NCBI GenBank assembly: GCA_020055645.1
Contig: JAECZT010000029.1
Coordinates: 1 to 64,000 of the forward strand
Origin: Tomocerus qinae
Lineage: Eukaryota; Arthropoda; Collembola; Entomobryomorpha; Tomoceridae
Direction: 5' to 3'
DNA length: 64,000 bases
A program made the translations under genes and the position numbers. Position 1 is the stretch's first letter; each line of letters starts with the position of its first letter. Below the pieces are notes generated by a model. That model was given only the letters and a program-made list of their open reading frames with translations, searched no databases and was not told the DNA's origin. This document shows, piece after piece, positions 21,701 through 35,140 of the stretch.

Positions 21701-24360
21701 TTTTAAACTTTTACGCCTCGTACAAGTTTTAAATAATGAATTTTTAAATTTCAAGTCTTGAATATCATTTTTTAAACTTTTACGCCTCGTACAAGTTTAA
21801 AAAATAATTAAAACTGTTGAATGTTATTTTTAAGCTTTTCGGCTCGTACAAGTGTTAAATAATGAATTTTTAAATTTCAAGTCTTGAATATCTTTTTTTA
21901 AACTTTTACGCCTCGTACAAGTGTTAAATTATGAATTTTAAAATTTCAAGTCTTGAATATCATTTTTTAAACTTTTACGTCTCGTACAAGTGTTAAATTA
22001 TGAATTTCAACTCTTGAAAATTATTTTGTAAGCTTTTTGTCCCGTACAAGTATTAAATCATCAATTTTAACTCTTGAAAATTGTTTTTTAAGCTTTTTGG
22101 CTCGTACAAGTTTAAAAAATAATTAAAACTGTTGAATGTTATTTTTAAGCTTTTTGGCTCGTACAAGTATTAAATCATGAATTTTAACTCTTGAAAATTA
22201 TTTTTAAGCTTTTTGGCTCGTACAAGTTTAAAAAATAATTAAAACTGTTGAATGTTATTTTTAAGCTTTTTGGCTCGTACAAGTATTAAATCATGAATTT
22301 TAACTCTTGAAAATTATTTTTTAAGCTTTTTGGCTCGTACAAGTTTAAAAAATAATTAAAACTGTTGAATGTTATTTTCAAGCTTTTTTTCACGTACAAG
22401 TATTAAATCATGAATTTCAACTCTTGAAAATTATTTTTTAAGCTTTTTGGCTCGTACAAGTGTTAAATTATGAATTACAGCATTTCAAGTGTTGAATATC
22501 ATTTTTTAAACTTTTACGCCTCGTACAAGTGTTAAATTATGAATTTCAACTCTTGAAAATTATTTTGTAAGCTTTTTGTCCCGTACAAGTATTAAATCAT
22601 CAATTTTAACTCTTGAAAATTATTTTTTAAGCTTTTTGGCTCGTAGAAGTTTAAAAAATAATTTAAACTGTTGAATGTTATTTTTAAGCTTTTTGGCTCG
22701 TACAAGTATTAAATCATGAATTTTAACTCTTGAAAATTATTTTTTAAGCTTTTTGGCTGGCACAAGTTTAAAAAATAATTAAAACTGTTGAATGTTATTT
22801 TTAAGCTTTTTGGCTCGTACAAGTTTAAAAAATAATTAAAACTGTTGAATGTTATTTTTAAGCTTTTTGGCTCGTACAAGTTTAAAAAATAATAAAAACT
22901 GTTGAATGTTATTTTTAAGCTTTTTGGCTCGTACAAGTATTAAATCATGAATTTGAACTCTTGAAAATTATTTTTTAAGCTTTTTGGCTCGTACAAGTAT
23001 TAAATCATTAATTTCAACTCTTGAAAATTATTTTTTAAGCTTTTTGGCTCGTACAAGTGTTAAATTATGAATTACAGCATTTCAAGTGTTGAATATCATT
23101 TTTTAAACTTTTACGCCTCGTACAAGTGTTAAATCATGAATTTCAACTTTTGAAAATTATTTTTTAAGCTTTTTGGCTCGTACAAGTTTAAAAAATAATT
23201 AAAACTGTTCAATGTTATTTTCAAGCTTTTTTTCACGTACAAGTATTAAATCATGAATTTCAACTCTTGAAAATTATTTTTTAAGCTTTTTGTCCCGTAC
23301 AAGTGTTAAATTATGAATTTTTAAATTTCAAGTCTTGAATATCATTTTTTAAACTTTTACGCCTCGTACAAGTGTTAAATTATGAATTTTAAAATTTCAA
23401 GTCTTGAATATCATTTTTTAAACTTTTACGTCTCGTACAAGTGTTAAATTATGAATTTCAACTCTTGAAAATTATTTTGTAAGCTTTTTGTCCCGTACAA
23501 GTATTATATCATCAATTTTAACTCTTGAAAATTATTTTTTAAGCTTTTTGGCGCGTAGAAGTTTAAAAAATAATTTAAACTGTTGAATGTTATTTTTAAG
23601 CTTTTTGGCTCGTACAAGTATTAAATCATGAATTTTAACTCTTGAAAATTATTTTTTAAGCTTTTTGGCTCGTACAAGTTTAAAAAAATTTAAACTGTTG
23701 AATGTTATTTTTAAGCTTTTTGGCTCGTACAAGTATTAAATCATGAATTTTAACTCTTGAAAACTATTTTTTAAGCTTTTTGGCTCGTACAAGTTTAAAA
23801 AATAATTAAAACTGTTGAATGTTATTTTCAAGCTTTTTTTCACGTACAAGTATTAAATCATGAATTTTAACTCTTGAAAATTATTTTTTAAGCTTTTTGG
23901 CTCGTACAAGTGTTAAATTATGAATTACAGCATTTCAAGTGTTGAATATCATTTTTTAAACTTTTACGCCTCGTACAAGTGTTAAATAATGAATTTTTAA
24001 ATTTCAAGTCTTGAATATCATTTTTTAAACATTTACGCCTCGTACAAGTGTTAAATTATGAATTTTTAAATTTCAAGTCTTGAATATCATTTTTTAAACT
24101 TTTACGTCTCGTACAAGTGTTAAATTATGAATTTCAACTCTTGAAAATTATTTTGTAAGCTTTTTGTCCCGTACAAGTATTAAATCATGAATTTCAACTC
24201 TTGAAAATTATTTTTTAAGCTTTTTGGCTCGTACAAGTTTAAAAAATAATTAAAACTGTTGAATGTTATTTTTACGCTTTTTGGCTCGTACAAGTATTAA
24301 ATCATGAATTTTAACTCTTGAAAATTATTTTTTAAGCTTTTTGGCTCGTACAAGTGTTAA
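21700..24360 (+). repeat. Family 2 units with disturbed monomer order
   Basis: Higher-order units with C0 near 22473, 23073 and 23923. A B monomer (21788-21844) sits inside a run of C monomers. Near 23100-23330 the order is broken again: a C0 is followed by an A/E-like monomer, then B and A, and a monomer ending TTTTTGTCC is followed by C where F is expected. The rest is regular. Confidence 0.75.
22759..22929 (+). repeat. Triple-B cassette (exemplar)
   Basis: Three consecutive 57-bp B monomers (22759-22815, 22816-22872, 22873-22929) flanked by A monomers. The first has GGCACAAG in place of CGTACAAG, and the third has AATAATAAAAAC in place of AATAATTAAAAC. The same trio recurs as a fixed cassette starting near 9942, 16150, 17672, 20146, 21359, 24722, 28471, 32722, 33949, 36506, 37241, 39799, 41320, 42276, 44908, 58315 and 61133, with an altered one near 26600. 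An inverted one lies near 4080-4255. It gives a repeated 75-codon minus-strand frame, which is not evidence of a gene. Confidence 0.85.
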
Positions 24361-27300
24361 ATTATGAATTACAGCATTTCAAGTGTTGAATATCATTTTT
24401 TAAACTTTTACGCTTCGTACAAGTGTTAAATTATGAATTTTAAAATTTCAAGTCTTGAATATCATTTTTTAAACTTTTACGTCTCGTACAAGTGTTAAAT
24501 TATGAATTTCAACTCTTGAAAATTATTTTGTAAGCTTTTTGTCCCGTACAAGTATTAAATCATCAATTTTAACTCTTGAAAATTATTGTTTAAGCTTTTT
24601 GGCTCGTAGAAGTTTAAAAAATAATTTAAACTGTTGAATGTTATTTTTAAGCTTTTTGGCTCGTACAAGTATTAAATCATGAATTTTAACTCTTGAAAAT
24701 TATTTTTTAAGCTTTTTGGCTGGCACAAGTTTAAAAAATAATTAAAACTGTTGAATGTTATTTTTAAGCTTTTTGGCTCGTACAAGTTTAAAAAATAATT
24801 AAAACTGTTGAATGTTATTTTTAAGCTTTTTGGCTCGTACAAGTTTAAAAAATAATAAAAACTGTTGAATGTTATTTTTAAGCTTTTTGGCTCGTACAAG
24901 TATTAAATCATGAATTTGAACTCTTGAAAATTATTTTTTAAGCTTTTTGGCCCGTACAAGTATTAAATCATTAATTTCAACTCTTGAAAATTATTTTTTA
25001 AGCTTTTTGGCTCGTACAAGTGTTAAATTATGAATTACAGCATTTCAAGTGTTGAATATCATTTTTTAAACTTTTACGCCTCGTACAAGTTTTAAATAAT
25101 GAATTTTTAAATTTCAAGTGTTGAATATCATTTTTTAAACTTTTACGCCTCGTACAAGTTTTAAATAATGAATTTTTAAATTTCAAGTGTTGAATATCAT
25201 TTTTTAAACTTTTAGGCCTCGTACAAGTGTTAAATAATGAATTTTTAAATTTCAAGTCTTGAATATCATTTTTTTTAAACTTTTACGCCTCGTACAATTG
25301 TTAAATTATGAATTTTAAAATTTCAAGTCTTAAATATCATTTTTTAAACTTTTACGTCTCGTACAAGTGTTAAATTATGAATTTCAACTCTTGAAAATTA
25401 TTTTGTAAGCTTTTTGTCCCGTACAAGTATTATATCATCAATTTTAACTCTTGAAAATTATTTTTTAAGCTTTTTGGCGCGTAGAAGTTTAAAAAATAAT
25501 TTAAACTGTTGAATGTTATTTTTAAGCTTTTTGGCTCGTACAAGTATTAAATCATGAATTTTAACTCTTGAAAATTATTTTTTAAGCTTTTTGGCTCGTA
25601 CAAGTTTAAAAAATAATTAAAACTGTTGAATGTTATTTTCAAGCTTTTTTTCACGTACAAGTATTAAATCATGAATTTCAACTCTTGAAAATTATTTTTT
25701 AAGCTTTTTGGCTCGTACAAGTTTAAAAAATAATTAAAACTGTTGAATGATATTTTCAAGCTTTTTGGCCCGTACAAGTATTAAATCATGAATTTCAACT
25801 CTTGAAAATTATTTTGTAAGCTTTTTGGCCCGTACAAGTTTAAAAAATAATTAAAACTGTTGAATGTTATTTTCAAGCTTTTTTTCACGTACAAGTATTA
25901 AATCATGAATTTCAACTCTTGAAAATTATTTTTTAAACTTTTTTGCTCGTACAAGTTTAAAAATCAATTAAAACTGTTGAATGTTATTTTTAAGCTTTTT
26001 GGCTCGTACAAGTATTAAATCATGAATTTTAACTCTTGAGAATTATTTTTTAATCTTTTTGGCTCGTACAAGTTTAAAAATAATTAAAACTGTTGAATGT
26101 TATTTTCAAGCTTTTTTTCACGTACAAGTATTAAATCATGAATTTCAACTCTTGAAAATTATTTTTTAAGCTTTTTGGCTCGTACAAGTTTAAAAAATAA
26201 TTAAAACTGTTGAATGTTATTTTCAAGCTTTTTTTCACGTACAAGTATTAAATCATGAATTTCAACTCTTGAAAATTATTTTTTAAGCTTTTTGGCTCGT
26301 ACAAGTGTTAAATTATGAATTACAGCATTTCAAGTGTTGAATATCATTTTTTAAACTTTTACGTCTCGTACAAGTGTTAAATTATGAATTTCAACTCTTG
26401 AAAATTATTTTGTAAGCTTTTTGTCCCGTACAAGTATTAAATCATCAATTTTAACTCTTCAAAATTATTTTTTAAGCTTTTTGGCTCGTAGAAGTTTAAA
26501 AAATAATTTAAACTGTTGAATGTTATTTTTAAGCTTTTTGGCTCGTACAAGTATTAAATCATGAATTTTAACTCTTGAAAATTATTTTTTAAGCGTTTTG
26601 GCTGTCACAAGTTAAAAAATAATTAAAACTTTTGAATGTTATTTTTAAGCTTTTTGGCTCGTAAAAGTTTAAAAAATCATTAAAACTGTTGAATGTTATT
26701 TTTAAGCTTTTTGGCTCGTACAAGTTTAAAAAATAATAAAAACTGTTGAATGTTATTTTTAAGCTTTTTGGCTCGTACAAGTATTAAATCATGAATTTGA
26801 ACTCTTGAAAATTATTTTTTAAGCTTTTTGGCTCGTACAAGTATTAAATCATTAATTTCAACTCTTGAAAATTATTTTTTAAGCTTTTTGGCTCGTACAA
26901 GTGTTAAATTATGAATTACAGCATTTCAAGTGTTGAATATCATTTTTTAAACTTTTACGCCTCGTACAAGTTTTAAATAATGAATTTTTAAATTTCAAGT
27001 GTTGAATATCATTTTTTAAACTTTTACGCCTCGTACAAGTTTTAAATAATGAATTTTTAAATTTCAAGTGTTGAATATCATTTTTTAAACTTTTAGGCCT
27101 CGTTCAAGTGTTAAATAATGAATTTTTAAATTTCAAGTCTTGAATATCATTTTTTTAAACTTTTACGCCTCGTACAAGTGTTTAATTATGAATTTTAAAA
27201 TTTCAAGTCTTGAATATCATTTTTTAAACTTTTACGTCTCGTACAAGTGTTAAATTATGAATTTCAACTCTTGAAAATTATTTTGTAAGCTTTTTGTCCC

Positions 27301-28780
27301 GTACAAGTATTATATCATCAATTTTAACTCTTGAAAATTATTTTTTAAGCTTTTTGGCGCGTAGAAGTTTAAAAAATAATTTAAACTGTTGAATGTTATT
27401 TTTAAGCTGTTTGGCTCGTACAAGTATTAAATCATGAATTTTAACTCTTGAAAATTATTTTTTAAGCTTTTTGGCTCGTACAATTTTAAAAAATAATTAA
27501 AACTGTTGAATGTTATTTTTAAGCTTTTTGGCTCGTACAAGTATTAAATCATGAATTTTAACTCTTGAAAATTATTTTTTAACCTTTTTGGCTCGTACAA
27601 GTTTAAAAAATAATTAAAACTGTTGAATGTTATTTTTAAGCTTTTTGGCTCGTACAAGTATTAAATCATGAATTTTAACTCTTGAAAATTTTTTTTAAGC
27701 TTTTTGGCTCGTACAAGTGTTAAATTATGAATTACAGCATTTCAAGTGTTGAATATCATTTTTTAAACTTTTACGCCTCGTACAAGTGTTAAATAATGAA
27801 TTTTTAAATTTCAAGTCTTGAATATCATTTTTTAAACTTTTACGCCTCGTACAAGTGTTAAATTAATAATTTTAAAATTTTAAGTCTTGAATATCATTTT
27901 TTAAACTTTTACGTCTCGTACAAGTGTTAAATTATGAATTTCAACTCTTGAAAATTATTTTGTAAGCTTTTTGTCCCGTACAAGTATTGAATCATCAATT
28001 TTAACTCTTGAAAATTATTTTTTAAGCTTTTTTTCACGTACAAGTATTAAATCATGAATTTTAACTCAAAAAATTATTTTTTAAGCTTTTTGGCTCGTAC
28101 AAGTGTTAAATTATGAATTACAGCATTTCAAGTGTTGAATATCATTTTTTAAACTTTTACGCTTCGTACAAGTGTTAAATTATGAATTTTAAAATTTCAA
28201 GTCTTGAATATCATTTTTTAAACTTTTACGTCTCGTACAAGTGTTAAATTATGAATTTCAACTCTTGAAAATTATTTTGTAAGCTTTTTGTCCCGTACAA
28301 GTATTAAATCATCAATTTTAACTCTTGAAAATTATTGTTTAAGCTTTTTGGCTCGTAGAAGTTTAAAAAATAATTTAAACTGTTGAATGTTATTTTTAAG
28401 CTTTTTGGCTCGTACAAGTATTAAATCATGAATTTTAACTCTTGAAAATTATTTTTTAAGCTTTTTGGCTGGCACAAGTTTAAAAAATAATTAAAACTGT
28501 TGAATGTTATTTTTAAGCTTTTTGGCTCGTACAAGTTTAAAAAATAATTAAAACTGTTGAATGTTATTTTTAAGCTTTTTGGCTCGTACAAGTTTAAAAA
28601 ATAATAAAAACTGTTGAATGTTATTTTTAAGCTTTTTGGCTCGTACAAGTATTAAATCATGAATTGGAACTCTTGAAAATTATTTTTTAAGCTTTTTGGC
28701 CCGTACAAGTATTAAATCATGAATTTTAACTCTTGAAAATTATTTTTTAAGCTTTTTGGCTCGTACAAGTGTTAAATTAT
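24360..28780 (+). repeat. Family 2 block related to 43.1-46.4 and 46.4-48.5 kb
   Basis: C0 near 24369, 25033, 26320, 26918, 27732 and 28119. From 26320 on it matches 44625-47091 closely (spacings 598, 814, 387, 672 against 594, 819, 387, 666). Shared rare variants include AAGCGTTTTGGCTG, AAAACTTTTGAATG, CGTAAAAGTTTAAAAAATC, CCTCGTTCAAGTG and AACTCAAAAAATTA. The interval 25033-26320 carries an extra P-like A/B run that the second block lacks. Confidence 0.8.
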
Positions 28781-31200
28781 GAATTACAGCATTTCAAGTG
28801 TTGAATATCATTTTTTAAACTTTTACGCCTCGTACAAGTTTTAAATAATGAATTTTTAAATTTCAAGTGTTGAATATCATTTTTTAAACTTTTACGCCTC
28901 GTACAAGTGTTAAATAATGAGTTTTTAAATTTCAAGTCTTGAATATCATTTTTTAAACTTTTACGCCTCGTACAAGTGTTAAATAATGAATTTTTAAATT
29001 TCAAGTCTTGAATATCATTTTTTAAACATTTACGCCTCGTACAAGTGTTAAATTATGAATTTTTAAATTTCAAGTCTTGAATATCAATTTTTAAACTTTT
29101 ACGTCTCGTACAAGTGTTAAATTATGAATTTCAACTCTTGAAAATTATTTTGTAAGCTTTTTGTCCCGTACAAGTATTAAATCATCAATTTTAACTCTTG
29201 AAAATTATTTTTTAAGCTTTTTGGCTCGTAGAAGTTTAAAAAATAATTTAAACTGTTGAATGTTATTTTTAAGCTTTTTGGCTCGTACAAGTATTAAATC
29301 ATGAATTTTAACTCTTGAAAATTATTTTTTAAGCTTTTTGGCTCGTACAAGTTTAAAAAATAATTAAAACTGTTGAATGTTATTTTCAAGCTTTTTTTCA
29401 CGTACAAGTATTAAATCATGAATTTCAACTCTTGAAAATTATTTTTTAAGCTTTTTGGCTCGTACAAGTTTAAAAAATAATTAAAACTGTTGAATGATAT
29501 TTTCAAGCTTTTTGGCCCGTACAAGTATTAAATCATGAATTTCAACTCTTGAAAATTATTTTGTAAGCTTTTTGGCCCGTACAAGTTTAAAAAATAATTA
29601 AAACTGTTGAATGTTATTTTCAAGCTTTTTTTCACGTACAAGTATTAAATCAAGAATTTCAACTCTTGAAAATTATTTTTTAAACTTTTTTGCTCGTACA
29701 AGTTTAAAAATCAATTAAAACTGTTGAATGTTATTTTTAAGCTTTTTGGCTCGTACAAGTATTAAATCATGAATTTTAACTCTTGAGAATTATTTTTTAA
29801 TCTTTTTGGCTCGTACAAGTTTAAAAAATAATTAAAACTGTTGAATGTTATTTTCAAGCTTTTTTTCACGTACAAGTATTAAATCATGAATTTCAACTCT
29901 TGAAAATTATTTTTTAAGCTTTTTGGCTCGTACAAGTTTAAAAAATAATTAAAACTGTTGAATGTTATTTTCAAGCTTTTTTTCACGTACAAGTATTAAA
30001 TCATGAATTTCAACTCTTGAAAATTATTTTTTAAGCTTTTTGGCTCGTACAAGTGTTAAATTATGAATTACAGCATTTCAAGTGTTGAATATCATTTTTT
30101 AAACTTCTACGCCTCGTACAAGTGTTAAATAATGAATTTTCAAATTTCAAGTGTTGAATATCCTTTTTTCAACTTTTACGCCTCGTACAAGTGTTAAATA
30201 ATGAATTTTTAAATTTCAAGTCTTGAATATCATTTTTTAAACTTTTACGTCTCGTACAAGTGTTAAATTATGAATTTCAACTCTTGAAAATTATTTTGTA
30301 AGCTTTTTGTCCCGTACAAGTATTAAATCATCAATTTTAACTCTTGAAAATTATTTTTTAAGCTTTTTGGCTCGTAGAAGTTTAAAAAATAATTTAAACT
30401 GTTGAATGTTATTTTTAAGCTTTTTGGCTCGTACAAGTATTAAATCATGAATTTTAACTCTTGAAAATTATTTTTTAAGCTTTTTGGCTCGTACAAGTTT
30501 AAAAAATAATTAAAACTGTTGAATGTTATTTTCAAGCTATTTTTCACGTACAAGTATTAAATCATGAATTTCAACTCTTGAAAATTATTTTTTAAGCTTT
30601 TTGGCTCGTACAAGTTTAAAAAATAATTAAAACTGTTGAATGATATTTTCAAGCTTTTTGGCCCGTACAAGTATTAAATCATGAATTTCAACTCTTGAAA
30701 ATTATTTTGTAAGCTTTTTGGCCCGTACAAGTTTAAAAAATAATTAAAACTGTTGAATGTTATTTTCAAGCTTTTTTTCACGTACAAGTATTAAATCATG
30801 AATTTCAACTCTTGAAAATTATTTTTTAAACTTTTTTGCTCGTACAAGTTTAAAAATCAATTAAAACTGTTGAATGTTATTTTTAAGCTTTTTGGCTCGT
30901 ACAAGTATTAAATCATCAATTTTAACTCTTGAAAATTATTTTTTAAGCTTTTTGGCTCGTAGAAGTTTAAAAAATAATTTAAACTGTTGAATGTTATTTT
31001 TAAGCTTTTTGGCTCGTACAAGTATTAAATCATGAATTTTAACTCTTGAAAATTATTTTTTAAGCTTTTTGGCTCGTACAAGTGTTAAATTATGAATTAC
31101 AGCATTTCAAGTGTTGAATATCATTTTTTAAACTTTTACGCCTCGTACAAGTGTTAAATAATGAATTTTTAAATTTCAAGTGTTGAATATCATTTTTTAA
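28780..31200 (+). repeat. Segment P, second copy
   Basis: Partner of 6645-9060 (see the shared variants there). Unlike the first copy, it is preceded by a complete C0 monomer near 28791. The first copy is therefore likely the one truncated by the inversion event at 6643. Confidence 0.85.
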
Positions 31201-33025
31201 ACTTTTAGGCCTCGTACAAGTGTTAAATAATGAATTTTTAAATTTCAAGTCTTGAATATCATTTTTTAAACTTTTACGCCTCGTACATGTGTTAAATAAT
31301 GAATTTTTAAATTTCAAGTCTTGAATATCATTTATTAAACTTTTACGCCTCGTACAAGTGTTAAATTATGAATTTTAAAATTTCAAGTCTTGAATATCAT
31401 TTTTTAAACTTTTACGTCTCGTACAAGTGTTAAATTATGAATTTCAACTTTTGAAAATTATTTTGTAAGCTTTTTGTCCCGTACAAGTATTATATCATCA
31501 ATTTTAACTCTTGAAAATTATTTTTTAAGCTTTTTGGCTTGTACAAGTTTAAAAAATAATTAAAACTGTTGAATGTTATTTTTAAGCTTTTTGGCTCGTA
31601 CAAGTATTAAATCATGAATTTTAACTCTTGAAAACTATTTTTTAAGCTTTTTGGCTCGTACAAGTTTAAAAAATAATTAAAACTGTTGAATGTTATTTTC
31701 AAGCTTTTTTTCACGTACAAGTATTAAATCATGAATATTAACTCTTGAAAATTATTTTTTAAGCTTTTTGGCTCGCACAAGTGTTAAATTATAAATTACA
31801 GCATTTCAAGTGTTGAACATCATTTTTTTAACTTTTACGCCTCGTACAAGTGTTAAATAATGAATTTTTAAATTTCAAGTGTTGAATATCATTTTTTCAA
31901 CTTTTACGCCTCGTACAAGTGTTAAATAATGAATTTTTAAATTTCAAGTCTTGAATATCATTTTTTAAACTTTTACGCCTCGTACAAGTGTTAAATTAAT
32001 AATTTTAAAATTTCAAGTCTTGAATATCATTTTTTAAACTTTTACGTCTCGTACAAGTGTTAAATTATGAATTTCAACTCTTCAAAATTATTTTGTAAGA
32101 TTTTTGTCCCGTACAAGTATTGAATCATCAATTTTAACTCTTGAAAATTATTTTTTAAGCTTTTTGGCGCGTAGAAGTTTAAAAAATAATTTAAACCGTT
32201 GAATGTTATTTTTAAGCTTTTTGGCTCGTACAAGTATTAAATCATGAATATTAACTCTTGAAAATTATTTTTTAAGCTTTTTGGCTCGCACAAGTATTAA
32301 ATCATGAATTTCAACTCTTGAAAATTATTTTGTAAGCTTTTTGGCTCGTACAAGTGTTAAATTATGAATTACAGCATTTCAAGTGTTGAATATCATTTTT
32401 TAAACTTTTACGCCTCGTACCAGTGTTAAATTATGAATTTTAAAATTTCAAGTCTTGAATATCATTTTTTAAACTTTTACGTCTCGTACAAGTGTTAAAT
32501 TATGAATTTCAACTCTTGAAAATTATTTTGTAAGCTTTTTGTCCCGTACAAGTATTAAATCATCAATTTTAACTCTTGAAAATTATTTTTTAAGCTTTTT
32601 GGCTCGTAGAAGTTTAAAAAATAATTTAAACTGTTGAATGTTATTTTTAAGCTTTTTGGCTCGTACAAGTATTAAATCATGAATTTTAACTCTTGAAAAT
32701 TATTTTTTAAGCTTTTTGGCTGGCACAAGTTTAAAAAATAATTAAAACTGTTGAATGTTATTTTTAAGCTTTTTGGCTCGTACAAGTTTAAAAAATAATT
32801 AAAACTGTTGAATGTTATTTTTAAGCTTTTTGGCTCGTACAAGTTTAAAAAATAATAAAAACTGTTGAATGTTATTTTTAAGCTTTTTGGCTCGTACAAG
32901 TATTAAATCATGAATTTGAACTCTTGAAAATTATTTTTTAAGCTTTTTGGCTCGTACAAGTATTAAATCATTAATTTCAACTCTTGAAAATTATTTTTTA
33001 AGCTTTTTGGCTCGTACAAGTGTTA
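31200..33025 (+). repeat. Family 2 units between P and Q, second copy
   Basis: C0 near 31797 (slightly changed, ATAAATTACAGCAT) and 32370. The unit at 31797-32370 resembles the one at 14788-15361, including the TCTTCAAAATTATTTTGTAAG form of E and the CCAGTGTT start of the following monomer. The first super-copy has unrelated order at this place, so this section was gained, lost or converted. Confidence 0.7.
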
Positions 33026-35140
33026 AATTATGAATTACAGCATTTCAAGTGTTGAATATCATTTTTTAAACTTTTACGCCTCGTACAAGTTTTAAATAAT
33101 GAATTTTTAAATTTCAAGTGTTGAATATCATTTTTTAAACTTTTACGCCTCGTACAAGTTTTAAATAATGAATTTTTAAATTTCAAGTGTTGAATATCAT
33201 TTTTTAAACTTTTAGGCCTCGTACAAGTGTTAAATAATGAATTTTTAAATTTCAAGTCTTGAATATCATTTTTTAAACTTTTACGCCTCGTACAAGTGTT
33301 AAATTAATAATTTTAAAATTTCAAGTCTTGAATATCATTTTTTAAACTTTTACGTCTCGTACAAGTGTTAAATTATGAATTTCAACTCTTCAAAATTATT
33401 TTGTAAGATTTTTGTCCCGTACAAGTATTGAATCATCAATTTTAACTCTAGAAAATAATTTTTTAAGCTTTTTGGCGCGTAGAAGTTTAAAAAATAATTT
33501 AAACTGTTGAATGTTATTTTTAAGCTTTTTGGCTCGTACAAGTATTAAATCATGAATATTAACTCTTGAAAATTATTTTTTAAGCTTTTTGGCTCGCACA
33601 AGTATTAAATCATGAATTTCAACTCTTGAAAATTATTTTTTAAGCTTTTTGGCTCGTACAAGTTTAAAATATAATTAAAACTGTTGAATGATACTTTCAA
33701 GCTTTTTGGCCCGTACAAGTATTAAATCATGAATTTCAACTCTTGAAAATTATTTTGTAAGCTTTTTGGCTCGTACAAGTATTAAATCATCAATTTTAAC
33801 TCTTGAAAATTATTTTTTAAGCTTTTTGGCTCGTAGAAGTTTAAAAAATAATTTAAACTGTTGAATGTTATTTTTAAGCTTTTTGGCTCGTACAAGTATT
33901 AAATCATGAATTTTAACTCTTGAAAATTATTTTTTAAGCTTTTTGGCTGGCACAAGTTTAAAAAATAATTAAAACTGTTGAATGTTATTTTTAAGCTTTT
34001 TGGCTCGTACAAGTTTAAAAAATAATTAAAACTGTTGAATGTTATTTTTAAGCTTTTTGGCTCGTACAAGTTTAAAAAATAATAAAAACTGTTGAATGTT
34101 ATTTTTAAGCTTTTTGGCTCGTACAAGTATTAAATCATGAATTTGAACTCTTGAAAATTATTTTTTAAGCTTTTTGGCTCGTACAAGTATTAAATCATTA
34201 ATTTCAACTCTTGAAAATTATTTTTTAAGCTTTTTGGCTCGTACAAGTGTTAAATTATGAATTACAGCATTTCAAGTGTTGAATATCATTTTTTAAACTT
34301 TTACGCCTCGTACAAGTTTTAAATAATGAATTTTTAAATTTCAAGTGTTGAATATCATTTTTTAAACTTTTACGCCTCGTACAAGTTTTAAATAATGAAT
34401 TTTTAAATTTCAAGTGTTGAATATCATTTTTTAAACTTTTAGGCCTCGTACAAGTGTTAAATAATGAATTTTTAAATTTCAAGTCTTGAATATCATTTTT
34501 TAAACTTTTACGCCTCGTACAAGTGTTAAATAATGAATTTTTAAATTTCAAGTCTTGAATACACTTTTTTAAACTTTTACGCCTCGTACAAGTGTTAAAT
34601 TATGAATTTTAAAATTTCAAGTCTTGAATATCATTTTTTAAACTTTTACGTCTCGTACAAGTGTTAAATTATGAATTTCAACTCTTGAAAATTATTTTGT
34701 AAGCTTTTTGTCCCGTACAAGTATTATATCATCAATTTTAACTCTTGAAAATTATTTTTTAAGCTTTTTGGCGCGTAGAAGTTTAAAAAATAATTTAAAC
34801 TGTTGAATGTTATTTTTAAGGTTTTTGGCTCGTACAAGTATTAAATCATGAATATTAACTCTTGAAAATTATTTTTTAAGCTTTTTGACTCGTACAAGTT
34901 TAAAAAATAATTAAAACTGTTGAATGTTATTTTTAAGCTTTTTGGCTCGTACAAGTATTAAATCATGAATTTTAACTCTTGAAAACTATTTTTTAAGCTT
35001 TTTGGCTCGTACAAGTTTAAAAAATAATTAAAACTGTTGAATGTTATTTTCAAGCTTTTTTTCACGTACAAGTATTAAATCATGAATTTTAACTCTTGAA
35101 AATTATTTTTTAAGCTTTTTGGCTCGTACAAGTGTTAAAT
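33025..35140 (+). repeat. Segment Q, second copy
   Basis: Partner of 10250-12360. Its second unit (34255-35140) also matches 61439-62320, with C0 to C0 distances of 886 and 885 bp. Both of those have the run of CAAGTTTTAAATAATG monomers, the CTTTTAGGCCT monomer and GAATACACTTTTTTAAAC. Confidence 0.8.
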
